From Ornithomonoglobus_A sp045649025 (lineage in GTDB: Bacteria; Bacillota; Clostridia; UBA1381), in NCBI GenBank assembly GCA_045649025.1, contig JAZRPB010000001.1:1-51474 (forward strand): a DNA stretch of 51,474 nucleotides. The letters are read 5' to 3'. Positions 16,513 through 23,225 of the stretch are shown here, one piece after another. Both the position numbers and the translations under genes were made by a program. How positions within the stretch are numbered: position 1 is the stretch's first letter; each line of letters starts with the position of its first letter. The notes under the pieces are model-generated. The model did no database searches. It was not told the origin of the DNA and worked only from the letters and a program-made list of their open reading frames with translations.

Positions 16513-16530
16513 TTTTTGCTATTGCTTTTT

Positions 16531-16542
16531 CTATTCCTCTTC
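16531..16542. repeat. Duplicate of the trmK 3' end beside the DUF559 cassette
   Basis: CTATTCCTCTTC here equals the last codons and stop of trmK at 18180-18191. Including the adjoining poly-T and the cassette edge (from CAAGGGGAAGGC), about 46 bases align between the two places without gaps and with four mismatches. Confidence 0.65.
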
Positions 16543-16560
16543 AAAGTCATTCCTCATTGC

Positions 16561-16986
16561 TCATATAGAAACTTCTCTGTTACTCATCGTCTTTTGATAA
16601 GTTTCTATTGCCCTGTCAATTGCAAGCTCGGGGTCGATTGTTTCATCAATTCTTTCTTTTCCAACTTGTGCTAACCACATCTTAAACGGTTCTGCATTGG
16701 GTGATGGAATTGATTGAATAATCCGTAAAAGCTGTTCAGTATCAGCAACATCGGTTAAACGCATTTTGCCATCAGTAGCTTTCATTTTCAACTGTACGAT
16801 TTTTTCGTACAGTTCACTTCCTTCGGCGGCTAATTTACGTTTTAAATCACTCCAATATCGTCTTGGATTATCCGTTCCGCTTAATACTTCACATACGTCA
16901 ACAACAGAAAAATACCATTCTTCTGTTTCCTCGTTCCAAGCAGTTCTTATTCTTTTATCTTCAAATATTTGTATTTTATTATCCAT
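16561..16986 (-). pseudogene. Bro-N domain protein, C-terminally truncated
   Basis: The 141-residue product matches the N-terminal domain of BRO/phage antirepressor-like proteins: KIQIFEDKRIRTAWNEETEEWYFSVVDV in overlapping pieces, VLSGTDNPRRYWSDLKRKL, LTDVADTEQLLRIIQSIPSP, and EPFKMWLAQVGKERIDETIDPELAI. Full-length relatives continue after ...AIETY with a long C-terminal region; here it ends 12 residues later, right where the trmK-like tail and the repeat cassette begin. Seen: abrupt end at a repeat boundary. Inferred: the gene was cut by the cassette's arrival or by recombination. It may still make a short Bro-N protein. Confidence 0.65.
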
Positions 16987-17052
16987 ATATAACCTCCGCC
17001 AAAATTTTTACTCGTGTCAAGACAGGGGCAAAAAATATTTTTCATCGTCCAA

Positions 17053-17913
17053 TTACATATTCATTTTAAAAACATCCGCAACCTCTGATATTGCGATATA
17101 TGCCTTTTCATCAACAGTATGCACAATTTCACGCATTTTTGAAATTTGAAATCGGTCTAATACAGAATATACCATCGTCATATCCGAATTTGAATAACCG
17201 CCCTTTATAGATATTTTTGTTGTTCCACACTCAAATTCACTCATCAAAATATTACATATCTCATCCGGCTTTGTGGTTATAATCATTGCCGCTTTTGAAC
17301 GGTCAATACCTTCTACAATAAAGTCAATTGTTTTAAGTCCTGCAGCGTATGTCACTATAGAATACAACGGCAATATCCAGCTGTTTATGACAATTCCACA
17401 TATAATATAGAGGCATACATTATAAATCATTACAAATGTGCCCACCGTTATGCCGATTTTCTTTGCAAATATAACAGACATAACCTCTATTCCATCAATT
17501 GCTCCTCCGTATCTTATTGTAATTCCGCTTCCAATACCTGAAATCAAACCTCCGAACAGAGCACAAAGCAGCAAGTCTGTACCTGCCAAAGGAGATGCTA
17601 AAGATACATCAATCGGTAATACATCTGTTATAAGCCATGCACCAAGCGAGTATACCATAACGGTATATAAAGAATATAAGGTAAATAAACTCCCCTGCTT
17701 TTTGTATCCAAAAACAAAAAGCGGAATATTAAGCAACAGTAAAAATATTGATAACGAACACCAATCGGGAGTAATCTGCGATAGCAGCATTGCTGTACCG
17801 GAAATTCCGCTATCGTACAATTTCACAGGTGAGAGAAACACCGTTACACCAAAAGCATTTACAAGTCCCGCTATCGTTAGCATAATAATATTTTTAAATC
17901 TAATATTTCGCAT
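17053..17913 (-). CDS. YitT family membrane protein (DUF161 plus DUF2179)
   Basis: A 286-residue protein with five or six hydrophobic segments in the first 200 residues, including SGISGTAMLLSQ and ALFGGLISGIGSGITIRYGG (the DUF161 hallmark), followed by a cytosolic DUF2179 domain (AAMIITTKPDEIC...GGYSNSDMTMVYSVLDRFQI). YitT-type proteins are abundant in Firmicutes; their transport role is not established. It is the last coding gene of the trmK-nif3 island, with the gene-less repeat pair upstream and the broken Bro-N gene downstream. Confidence 0.9.
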   Translation of the reverse strand: MRNIRFKNIIMLTIAGLVNAFGVTVFLSPVKLYDSGISGTAMLLSQITPDWCSLSIFLLLLNIPLFVFGYKKQGSLFTLYSLYTVMVYSLGAWLITDVLPIDVSLASPLAGTDLLLCALFGGLISGIGSGITIRYGGAIDGIEVMSVIFAKKIGITVGTFVMIYNVCLYIICGIVINSWILPLYSIVTYAAGLKTIDFIVEGIDRSKAAMIITTKPDEICNILMSEFECGTTKISIKGGYSNSDMTMVYSVLDRFQISKMREIVHTVDEKAYIAISEVADVFKMNM

Positions 17914-17986
17914 AAATTCCCTCTCTTTTTACAACATTATTCGATATCCACACTATAAAGACTGTATATTTTAGATGCCGTCCATC

Positions 17987-18160
17987 AAAGGTTTCTCCTT
18001 GAGGAGAGGCTCCGCCGTAGGCGGTGGTGAGGTGTTGTAGGGTTCGGCGGTTTCCGACGAACCGAATATTGTTTTTTGCGGAACATCCTAAAGGCTGTTC
18101 CCTACAATTTCACCTCATCCGTCAGCTATCGCTGACACCTTCCCCATCAAGGGGAAGGCT
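17987..18160. mobile_element. Gene-less MITE-like element with the same ends as the DUF559 cassette
   Basis: The left end (CTCCTTGAGGAG hairpin, CCGCC/GGCGG hairpin, GGTGAGGTG) and the right end (CCTTCCCC-type hairpin, GTCAGC/GCTGAC hairpin, TGAGGTG on the other strand) are inverted copies of the design bounding the DUF559 gene. Its interior (18037-18105) is itself a GTAGGG...CCCTAC palindromic repeat with two inner hairpins. It ends 20 bases from the trmK stop codon. No reading frame of note. Confidence 0.65.
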
Positions 18161-18179
18161 ATTTTTCCTACTACTTTTT

Positions 18180-18842
18180 CTATTCCTCTTCCAATTCCTT
18201 AAACAAATTTCTGTATTCGTTTAATTTTTCTGCATCTGGCTCGTTTGCCTTTTCAAGACCTGTTATTACCTTTAAAAGCTCACGATGTTTTTTATTATAC
18301 AGTGCCCTGTAAAATTCGTGCCCCTTTAAATACGGCGGTATGTGATAGTGTATTTCCTTTGCAAACGGCTTCATTTCACCGCTTTTTGCAACAATTATAT
18401 TATATACCTTAAAGCCCTCTGTTGCAATGTCCTCGCTAATGATTTCAAAGCCGTTATCTATAAGAAACCTACGTACTGTGTGCTGGTCGTTCATTGGCTG
18501 GAGCACAAGTGTTACGTTGTGAGCTTTTATTAAATCATCTCTTAATATGCTCACAATAAGCTCTCCGCCCATACCTGCAATAATAACAGTATCAACCTCG
18601 CCGTCCTCTATCGGCGACAAGCCTGCACCAATTCGTGTTGTTATAAATTCTTGCTTGTTATACTTTTCAATATTTTCCTGTGCAATCTTCACAGGCCCTT
18701 CGTTTATGTCGCACGCAATAACCTTCTTTGCCCGATTTTCTTCTATTAGAGCAATCGGCACGTATGCGTGGTCACAGCCTATGTCGGCTACCGAATTTGT
18801 GTTTACACAATTTACAATACTTCTTAATCTTGGAGTAATCAT
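18180..18842 (-). CDS. trmK: tRNA (adenine(22)-N1)-methyltransferase TrmK
   Basis: TrmK methylates N1 of A22 in tRNAs with SAM as donor. The Rossmann motif I reads SVADIGCDHAYVPIAL, motif II VIACDINEGPVKIAQ, and the later motif IIAGMGGELI, with LQPMNDQHTVRRFL typical of this family. Its 220 residues match the family. It lies downstream of dnaD and the DnaA-box-like cluster. Its usual partner nif3 is displaced by the island starting 20 bases after its stop codon. Confidence 0.94.
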   Translation of the reverse strand: MITPRLRSIVNCVNTNSVADIGCDHAYVPIALIEENRAKKVIACDINEGPVKIAQENIEKYNKQEFITTRIGAGLSPIEDGEVDTVIIAGMGGELIVSILRDDLIKAHNVTLVLQPMNDQHTVRRFLIDNGFEIISEDIATEGFKVYNIIVAKSGEMKPFAKEIHYHIPPYLKGHEFYRALYNKKHRELLKVITGLEKANEPDAEKLNEYRNLFKELEEE

Positions 18843-18859
18843 TTTCTTCCTTTTTTTAT

Positions 18860-19075
18860 TTATCCACGGTGCGTGGATAACTTTTTATTCTTTAAAAACT
18901 GCGAAATAACGCGATTTTTGTATATTCCTAACAACTTATTAACAAAATAATTACAAAAAACGTGGATAACTTTTCCATATATTTCCTCTGTGTTAAACTT
19001 TGGCTTACCTATGCGGTTTTTGATTTTACAAAAATTACACAGCATAGTGGATAACTTTGTGGAAAAAGTGGATAA
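18860..19075. promoter_or_regulatory. Cluster of DnaA-box-like sites between dnaD and trmK
   Basis: Six 9-mers close to TTATCCACA occur in 216 bases: 18860-18868 on the plus strand, and on the minus strand 18872-18880, 18961-18969, 19046-19054, 19058-19066 (TTTTCCACA) and 19067-19075. The first two form a palindrome with a 3-base spacer. Most differ from the consensus only in the ninth base. The surrounding 300 bases (18843-19144) are AT-rich, and I find no credible gene there (a 61-codon frame lacks a ribosome site). Function, whether origin, DnaA titration or promoter control of trmK, is unproven. Confidence 0.55.
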
Positions 19076-19144
19076 CTAATTGGAAAATTTAAGCAATACC
19101 TACGTTTTTGCCGTGGACAAGTCATTTTTTTATATGCTTGATAA

Positions 19145-20089
19145 CTAATTTTTTTGAGTAAGCTCTGCAAGGTTATCATACTCGCCGTTATCGGTTTTTA
19201 ACGGCTCTCTTTTTTCAAAAACGAATGCATCGGGGGCACTTGCCTTAAAGCCGTCCTTTTCCGCTTTTGCATCGTTTACGGTCATAATTTTATTTTCGTA
19301 CCAGTTTTTTATGATGGTATCCATATACTGATATGAAAGCTTATTTGTTTGCATTATGCAGTAGTTATATGCAAGCACTATCATATCCTCGCTCATTCCC
19401 CACTCCGAATGCCACTTTGTGAGATACTGTGCCTCAAGCTCGGCAAGGGGCCTGTCTAAAATACCAAAAGCCTTTCTTACTGCATAAAAACAGCTTTTCT
19501 TTTCGTTTTCGCTTTTTATATAGCTATCTGCCTTTTCAATGGTGTCGATGCCGTTTTCCTTCCACGTGATTGCCACCTTCTGCACATACTTCATATTGCT
19601 TTTGCCGATTGAAATACAATATTCAATAACCATCAGAATAACCTCCGACGGAAGTGCAAGAGCATCGTACATCCAATAAAGGATTTCAAGGTCGTTATCG
19701 GAAAGGGTTTTTCCATACGTTGCCTCGGCAATCACACAAAGCTCCGAGAGGGCAGTGTTTTCCACAAGCACCTTTTTCACGTCGGCGGATACTTGTATAA
19801 CCTCGTTATCGTCCTCTGCTTTAACATCATCATTTGAAAAAACAATTCTTTCTCCGTCAAAGTGCAAAACACCAGCCTTATCAAGCTCTTCAAATGCTTT
19901 AATTACCTCGCTCTCTAAAAGACCGAGCGTTTGGGCAATTTGCGAAAATTCACATTCGCAAGAGGTGTTGGCAAGGTATAGTGCATACAAATACACCTTA
20001 ACGAACGCTCCGTTAATATCCTTCATTTTATTTTTTATAAAGTCGGCTGGAACACTCACCGATTGATTATTGCATAAAAAACGTGCCAT
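19145..20089 (-). CDS. DnaD-domain replication-initiation protein
   Basis: A 314-residue protein with an N-terminal winged-helix region (INGAFVKVYLYALYLANTSC...FSQIAQTLGLLESEVIKAFEELDKAGVL) and two DnaD/DnaB-type helical domains. The repeated YxxxI/V...WKENGI-like ends are visible in YVQKVAITWKENGIDTIEKAD and YMDTIIKNWYENKIMTVNDAK. Such proteins help load the replicative helicase with DnaC. A helicase-loader dnaC gene often follows directly; here the space holds the DnaA-box-like cluster and then trmK. Upstream, a hairpin (ACCCCGA/TCGGGGT, 20114-20144) lies 25 bases before the start codon. Confidence 0.85.
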   Translation of the reverse strand: MARFLCNNQSVSVPADFIKNKMKDINGAFVKVYLYALYLANTSCECEFSQIAQTLGLLESEVIKAFEELDKAGVLHFDGERIVFSNDDVKAEDDNEVIQVSADVKKVLVENTALSELCVIAEATYGKTLSDNDLEILYWMYDALALPSEVILMVIEYCISIGKSNMKYVQKVAITWKENGIDTIEKADSYIKSENEKKSCFYAVRKAFGILDRPLAELEAQYLTKWHSEWGMSEDMIVLAYNYCIMQTNKLSYQYMDTIIKNWYENKIMTVNDAKAEKDGFKASAPDAFVFEKREPLKTDNGEYDNLAELTQKN

Positions 20090-20113
20090 TTTCTTATCCC
20101 TTCAAATTAAAAT

Positions 20114-20144
20114 ACCCCGATGTGAAAAAACAATCTCTCGGGGT
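20114..20144. other. Hairpin in the dnaD leader
   Basis: ACCCCGA pairs with TCGGGGT around a 17-base loop. No T run follows on either strand, so it is not an ordinary terminator; in the dnaD transcript it would sit just ahead of the ribosome site. The remaining 20145-20281 holds nothing else I can identify. Confidence 0.4.
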
Positions 20145-20281
20145 GTAACCTTGTAAAAATTCATTATCATAATTTTATCATAAACGAAAAATATTGTCAA
20201 CACATTTTACCACAAATCGCCTTTAATGTATTATGCAACGAAAAATTAGCAAAAAAAGATTGAATTTTGTAGTTTTTATCA

Positions 20282-20310
20282 TTGCACTATTTGAAAATTT
20301 ATGATATACT
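20282..20310 (+). promoter_or_regulatory. Sigma-A promoter of the scaffold/GGGtGRT pair
   Basis: TTGCAC and TATACT with a 17-base spacer, about 47 bases upstream of the first ATG of the pair. Confidence 0.65.
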
Positions 20311-20357
20311 ATATGTTAGATTTGCGAATTGTCGCACTTAACGAAAGGAGTATCATT

Positions 20358-21050
20358 ATGAAATATTCACGTGAAGTAGAAGAAATGTGCCCTTTAGCTA
20401 AAGGTACATATCACGGTCCTGCTCCAATTCCACAGGAAGGAAAATGGACACAGGCAAAAGAAGTAAAAGACATTTCAGGCCTAACACACGGTATTGGCTG
20501 GTGTGCACCTCAACAGGGAACCTGTAAACTAACTCTTAATGTTAAAGAGGGCGTTATTCAGGAGGCTCTTGTTGAAACTGTGGGTTGCAGCGGTATGACA
20601 CACTCTGCTGCTATGGCATCGGAAATACTTATTGGTAAAACAATTTTAGAGGCTCTTAACACAGACCTTGTTTGTGACGCTATTAACACAGCTATGAGAG
20701 AGCTATTCCTTCAAATTGTATACGGCAGAACACAAACTGCATTTTCAGAGGACGGTCTGCCTGTTGGTGCAGGTCTTGAGGACTTGGGTAAGGGACTTCG
20801 TTCACAGGTTGGTACAACCTATGCAACTCTTGCAAAGGGTCCAAGATACCTTGAATTAGCAGAAGGCTACATAACAGAGATTGCAATTGATAAAGACGAC
20901 CAGATAATCGGCTACAAGTTCGTTCATCTTGGTAAGATGATGGAAATGATTAAAAAGGGTATGGATGCAAACGAAGCATTGGCAAAGGCAAGCGGTCAGT
21001 ACGGCAGAGTTGACGATGCTGTTAAGCTTATCGACCCAAGAAACGAATAA
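20358..21050 (+). CDS. NifU/IscU-like scaffold-family protein paired with GGGtGRT protein
   Basis: A 230-residue protein starting MKYSREVEEMCPLAKG; AAAGGAG eight bases upstream selects this ATG. Cysteines C11, C49, C56 and C77 (WCAPQQGTC and VGCSGMTHSAAMASE) resemble the cluster-binding region of U-type Fe-S scaffolds, which is how relatives are usually annotated. The C-terminal half (GYKFVHLGKMMEMIKKGMDANEAL) is specific to this family. It is followed after 19 bases by the GGGtGRT gene with an AAAGGAGG site, so the two are one operon. Iron-sulfur work is plausible from the cysteines but not shown. Confidence 0.75.
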   Translation: MKYSREVEEMCPLAKGTYHGPAPIPQEGKWTQAKEVKDISGLTHGIGWCAPQQGTCKLTLNVKEGVIQEALVETVGCSGMTHSAAMASEILIGKTILEALNTDLVCDAINTAMRELFLQIVYGRTQTAFSEDGLPVGAGLEDLGKGLRSQVGTTYATLAKGPRYLELAEGYITEIAIDKDDQIIGYKFVHLGKMMEMIKKGMDANEALAKASGQYGRVDDAVKLIDPRNE

Positions 21051-21069
21051 TTAAAGGAGGTAGACGGTA

Positions 21070-22071
21070 ATGGCATTGTTTGAAAGCTATGAAAGAAGAA
21101 TAGACCAAATCAACGCAGAGCTTGCAAAGCACGGCATTTCATCAATTGAAGAAGCAAAGGCTATTTGTGATGAAAAGGGCGTTGATGCATATAATATAGT
21201 AAAAGGTATACAGCCAATCTGCTTTGAAAATGCTGCCTGGGCTTATGTTGTGGGCGCAGCAATTGCAATCAAAGACGGCGTAACAAAGGCTGCAGACGCA
21301 GCAGAAAAGATAGGTCTTGGTTTACAGTCATTCTGTATCCCTGGTTCTGTTGCAGACGACAGAAAGGTTGGTATAGGTCACGGTAACCTTGGCGCTATGC
21401 TTTTAAGAGAAGAAACAAAATGCTTTGCATTCCTTGCAGGTCACGAATCATTTGCTGCTGCAGAGGGTGCAATCGGTCTTGCAAAGTCTGCTAATAAGGC
21501 ACGTAAGGAACCATTAAGAGTTATACTTAACGGTCTTGGCAAAGATGCTGCAAAGATTATTTCAAGAATTAACGGCTTTACTTATGTGCAAACACAATTT
21601 GATTACCACACAGGTAAGGTAGCTGTTGTTAGTGAAACTGCATATTCAGAGGGCGAAAGAGCAAAGGTTAGATGCTACGGTGCCGACGATGTTCGTGAAG
21701 GCGTTGCAATTATGCATCTTGAGGGCGTTGACGTATCTATCACAGGTAACTCAACAAACCCAACACGTTTCCAACACCCTGTTGCTGGCACATATAAGAA
21801 GGAATGTATAGAGCAAGGCAAAAAGTATTTCTCTGTTGCATCGGGCGGTGGTACAGGACGTACACTTCACCCCGATAATATGGCTGCAGGTCCTGCTTCA
21901 TATGGTATGACCGACACAATGGGCAGAATGCATAGCGATGCTCAATTTGCAGGCTCTTCATCAGTTCCCGCTCACGTTGAAATGATGGGACTTATCGGTG
22001 CAGGTAACAACCCAATGGTTGGTATGACTGTTGCAGTTGCAGTTGCAATTGAAGAAGCAATGAATAAATAA
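21070..22071 (+). CDS. GGGtGRT protein, function unknown
   Basis: A 333-residue protein with the naming motif at residues 259-265 (SVASGGGTGRTLHPDN). Other conserved-looking blocks are GIGHGNLGAMLLREETKCFAF, LAGHESFAAAEGAIGLAKSA, and TYVQTQFDYHTGKVAVVSETAY. The glycine-rich segments suggest a nucleotide- or phosphate-binding enzyme, but no reaction is known to me. Its constant pairing with the scaffold-like protein just upstream suggests joint function. A strong two-way terminator follows. Confidence 0.85.
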   Translation: MALFESYERRIDQINAELAKHGISSIEEAKAICDEKGVDAYNIVKGIQPICFENAAWAYVVGAAIAIKDGVTKAADAAEKIGLGLQSFCIPGSVADDRKVGIGHGNLGAMLLREETKCFAFLAGHESFAAAEGAIGLAKSANKARKEPLRVILNGLGKDAAKIISRINGFTYVQTQFDYHTGKVAVVSETAYSEGERAKVRCYGADDVREGVAIMHLEGVDVSITGNSTNPTRFQHPVAGTYKKECIEQGKKYFSVASGGGTGRTLHPDNMAAGPASYGMTDTMGRMHSDAQFAGSSSVPAHVEMMGLIGAGNNPMVGMTVAVAVAIEEAMNK

Positions 22072-22132
22072 TTTGATTACAAATTATTTATTCAATGAAA
22101 TTTACCTACGGTAAATGAAATGATAAATCATA

Positions 22133-22173
22133 AAAAGCACCGCAAACAAATTGTTTTGCGGTGCTTTTGTTTT
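22133..22173. terminator. Bidirectional terminator between the GGGtGRT and SLOG genes
   Basis: A stem of at least ten pairs (AAAAGCACCGCAAAC with its complement) is flanked by A runs on the left and T runs on the right, so it can end transcripts from both convergent genes. Confidence 0.85.
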
Positions 22174-22202
22174 ACTATATCAAGATGGTTATGTCCCCTA
22201 TG

Positions 22203-22538
22203 TTATATTCCTAATGTTATTATCTCTATTTCCTTATTGTTTTTTCTTGCATATTCTATTGTGTGTTTTGTACCTTTTGATTTTCCGTCCCAAAATACAA
22301 TCACCTTATCACACATTTCTACAATTTCATCATTTCTCTTTAGTGGTGCATTTTTTCTGTATAAATTATATTTTGGTCGTAATATCATTTTTGATATTCG
22401 GTGTTTGTCGGCATATTCCTCTGCCAGCATATCAACACCCTGCGCTCCGCCCGATATTATTAATTCTGTTTCCTGTGGTATATATGGCGATATATCTATA
22501 TCTTTTATTGTTCTTGAACCCACAATGGCTATTTTCAT
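22203..22538 (-). CDS. SLOG-superfamily (DUF2493/YpsA-like) protein
   Basis: A 111-residue single-domain protein with the Rossmann-like SLOG signature: MKIAIVGSRTI at the start, ELIISGGAQGVDMLAEEYA in the middle, and DKVIVFWDGKSKGTKHTIEYA. Relatives are thought to bind nucleotide-derived ligands and occur in defence, stress and conjugation contexts. GGAGG precedes the ATG. The striking point is the roughly 225-base structured leader ending in a terminator just before the ribosome site (separate entry), suggesting control by premature termination. Confidence 0.8.
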   Translation of the reverse strand: MKIAIVGSRTIKDIDISPYIPQETELIISGGAQGVDMLAEEYADKHRISKMILRPKYNLYRKNAPLKRNDEIVEMCDKVIVFWDGKSKGTKHTIEYARKNNKEIEIITLGI

Positions 22539-22558
22539 ATGCTTTTCCTCCGTAAATT

Positions 22559-22784
22559 AAAAAATGCGTGGTAAGAGAAATCTTAACCACGCACCAAAAA
22601 CGCAGCTTGATTTCATGTTACCACACATTACACCCTAAAATATGAATATCATAAAACAAATACCATATTAAAGCCTGCGTTTTTTACAAAACACAAATTT
22701 GTTTTATGATAACCAAAAAGGCAACATAAAATAAGGATATAATGAAAATATCCAAATTTTCATTATTAAAGTGTAACATGTGGT
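22559..22784 (-). ncRNA. Structured leader RNA with pseudoknot topology and terminator upstream of the SLOG gene
   Basis: From a predicted start near 22784 the minus-strand transcript can form: stem D (CATGTTAC 22780-22773 with GTAACATG 22621-22614), stem A of 14 pairs (22711-22698 with 22660-22647), stem B of 10 pairs (AAAAACGCAG 22684-22675 with CTGCGTTTTT 22605-22596), whose 5' half lies in the loop of A, and finally a terminator hairpin (22593-22565) followed by six T. A and B interleave, a pseudoknot or switch arrangement. I do not recognise it as a known riboswitch. It could be a riboswitch, an attenuator, or an independent small RNA. Confidence 0.6.
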
Positions 22785-22790
22785 GATTAT

Positions 22791-22819
22791 AGTATACCAC
22801 CATATACTAAAAAAATCAA
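22791..22819 (-). promoter_or_regulatory. Promoter of the structured leader and SLOG gene
   Basis: TTGATT and TATACT with a 17-base spacer on the minus strand, back to back with the toxin promoter that starts eight bases away. Confidence 0.65.
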
Positions 22820-22826
22820 GAAAAAT

Positions 22827-22855
22827 TTGACATAATCTGCTTTTTATGATACAAT
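22827..22855 (+). promoter_or_regulatory. Strong promoter of the predicted type I toxin mRNA
   Basis: Consensus TTGACA and TACAAT with a 17-base spacer; transcription should begin at about 22862, exactly at the start of the terminal inverted repeat GTAGCAAGA. Confidence 0.8.
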
Positions 22856-22920
22856 ACCCTTCGTAGCAAGAGAAACGGCGGCGGTTGTTTCCGACACCTC
22901 TATGAAAGGGGGTGTTTGAT

Positions 22921-22983
22921 GTGGAAGAAATAATTTCTTTTACTTTATTAGTAATGATTATTATCCTTTACATAAAGAAATAA
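22921..22983 (+). CDS. Predicted type I toxin: 20-residue membrane peptide
   Basis: The frame GTG...TAA encodes MEEIISFTLLVMIIILYIKK, a single hydrophobic helix with acidic N-terminus and two terminal lysines, like the small membrane-damaging toxins of type I systems or the putative holin-like toxins of Firmicutes. GGGGG stands eight bases before the GTG and is hidden in a hairpin. An ATG two bases upstream is out of frame and stops after four codons. Support comes from the architecture: strong promoter, sequestered ribosome site, 5'-3' mRNA pairing and an antisense promoter. The peptide itself is too short to assign by sequence alone. Confidence 0.6.
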   Translation: MEEIISFTLLVMIIILYIKK

Positions 22984-23061
22984 CCGCCACTTCTGCACAA
23001 GTGACGGTTTCGTAAAAAACTATTAACTTTGCGGAAACAACTAAAGTCGTTCCCTCTTGCT
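22975..23061 (-). ncRNA. Predicted antisense RNA antitoxin
   Basis: Transcription from the minus-strand promoter would start near 23061 with GTAGCAAGAG, the same sequence that begins the toxin mRNA, and run through the toxin 3' UTR to the shared hairpin near 22982-23010. The RNA would be fully complementary to the toxin mRNA 3' region. The 3' end is a guess, since the hairpin has only a weak T tract on this strand. Confidence 0.5.
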
Positions 23062-23067
23062 ACACTT

Positions 23068-23096
23068 ATATTATCATAAAATTAAGAATATGTCAA
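23068..23096 (-). promoter_or_regulatory. Strong promoter of the predicted antitoxin RNA
   Basis: Consensus TTGACA and TAATAT with a 17-base spacer on the minus strand. Its wording, including TTTTATGATA in the spacer and -10, mirrors the plus-strand toxin promoter, so promoters and starts form one imperfect inverted repeat around the locus. Confidence 0.75.
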
Positions 23097-23113
23097 GTAT
23101 TTTATAATCAATC

Positions 23114-23200
23114 GTAGGGGAGGGTTTCTCCTGCTACGCTCTCAAAACCGTTGGTTTTGTCGCTACCATTTGCGATGCAAATGGTTCACATGCCCTCCCG
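23114..23200. repeat. Modular palindromic repeat, copy 1
   Basis: Outer arms GTAGGGGAGGG and CCCTCCCG enclose a core with ACCGTTGGTTTTGTCGCTAC and a hairpin of ATTTGC/GCAAAT. The core recurs at 51.27 kb with different outer arms. Together with the antitoxin promoter and the cupin terminator it fills the 300-bp gap 22984-23284. Confidence 0.75.
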
Positions 23201-23225
23201 TTTTTGTTGTTTTTCGGGAGAAGGC

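Larger units (their letters stand above)
22862..23064 (+). ncRNA. Structured mRNA of the predicted type I toxin
   Basis: The 5' end can pair with the 3' end: GTAGCAAGA (22863-22871) with TCTTGCTAC (23055-23063), and GTTGTTTCCG (22884-22893) with CGGAAACAAC (23032-23041). ACACCTC (22894-22900) pairs with GGGGTGT (22909-22915), burying the ribosome site. After the stop codon a hairpin (AACCGCCACTT with AAGTGACGGTT) may act as a weak two-way terminator. This resembles the closed, untranslated full-length mRNAs of known type I toxins. Confidence 0.6.

Noticed and set aside
18860..19045. A minus-strand 61-codon frame in the dnaD-trmK gap
   Set aside because: No ribosome site, low-complexity AT-rich codons, and it runs through the DnaA-box-like cluster; better explained as non-coding.
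18843..19144. Definite chromosomal oriC
   Set aside because: DnaA-box-like sites are present, but dnaA, dnaN and a clear unwinding region are absent and gene directions do not switch in the expected way; reported only as a cluster.
22140..22560. Long plus-strand frames opposite the SLOG gene
   Set aside because: They are shadows of the SLOG gene on the other strand, start in the terminator, and lack ribosome sites.
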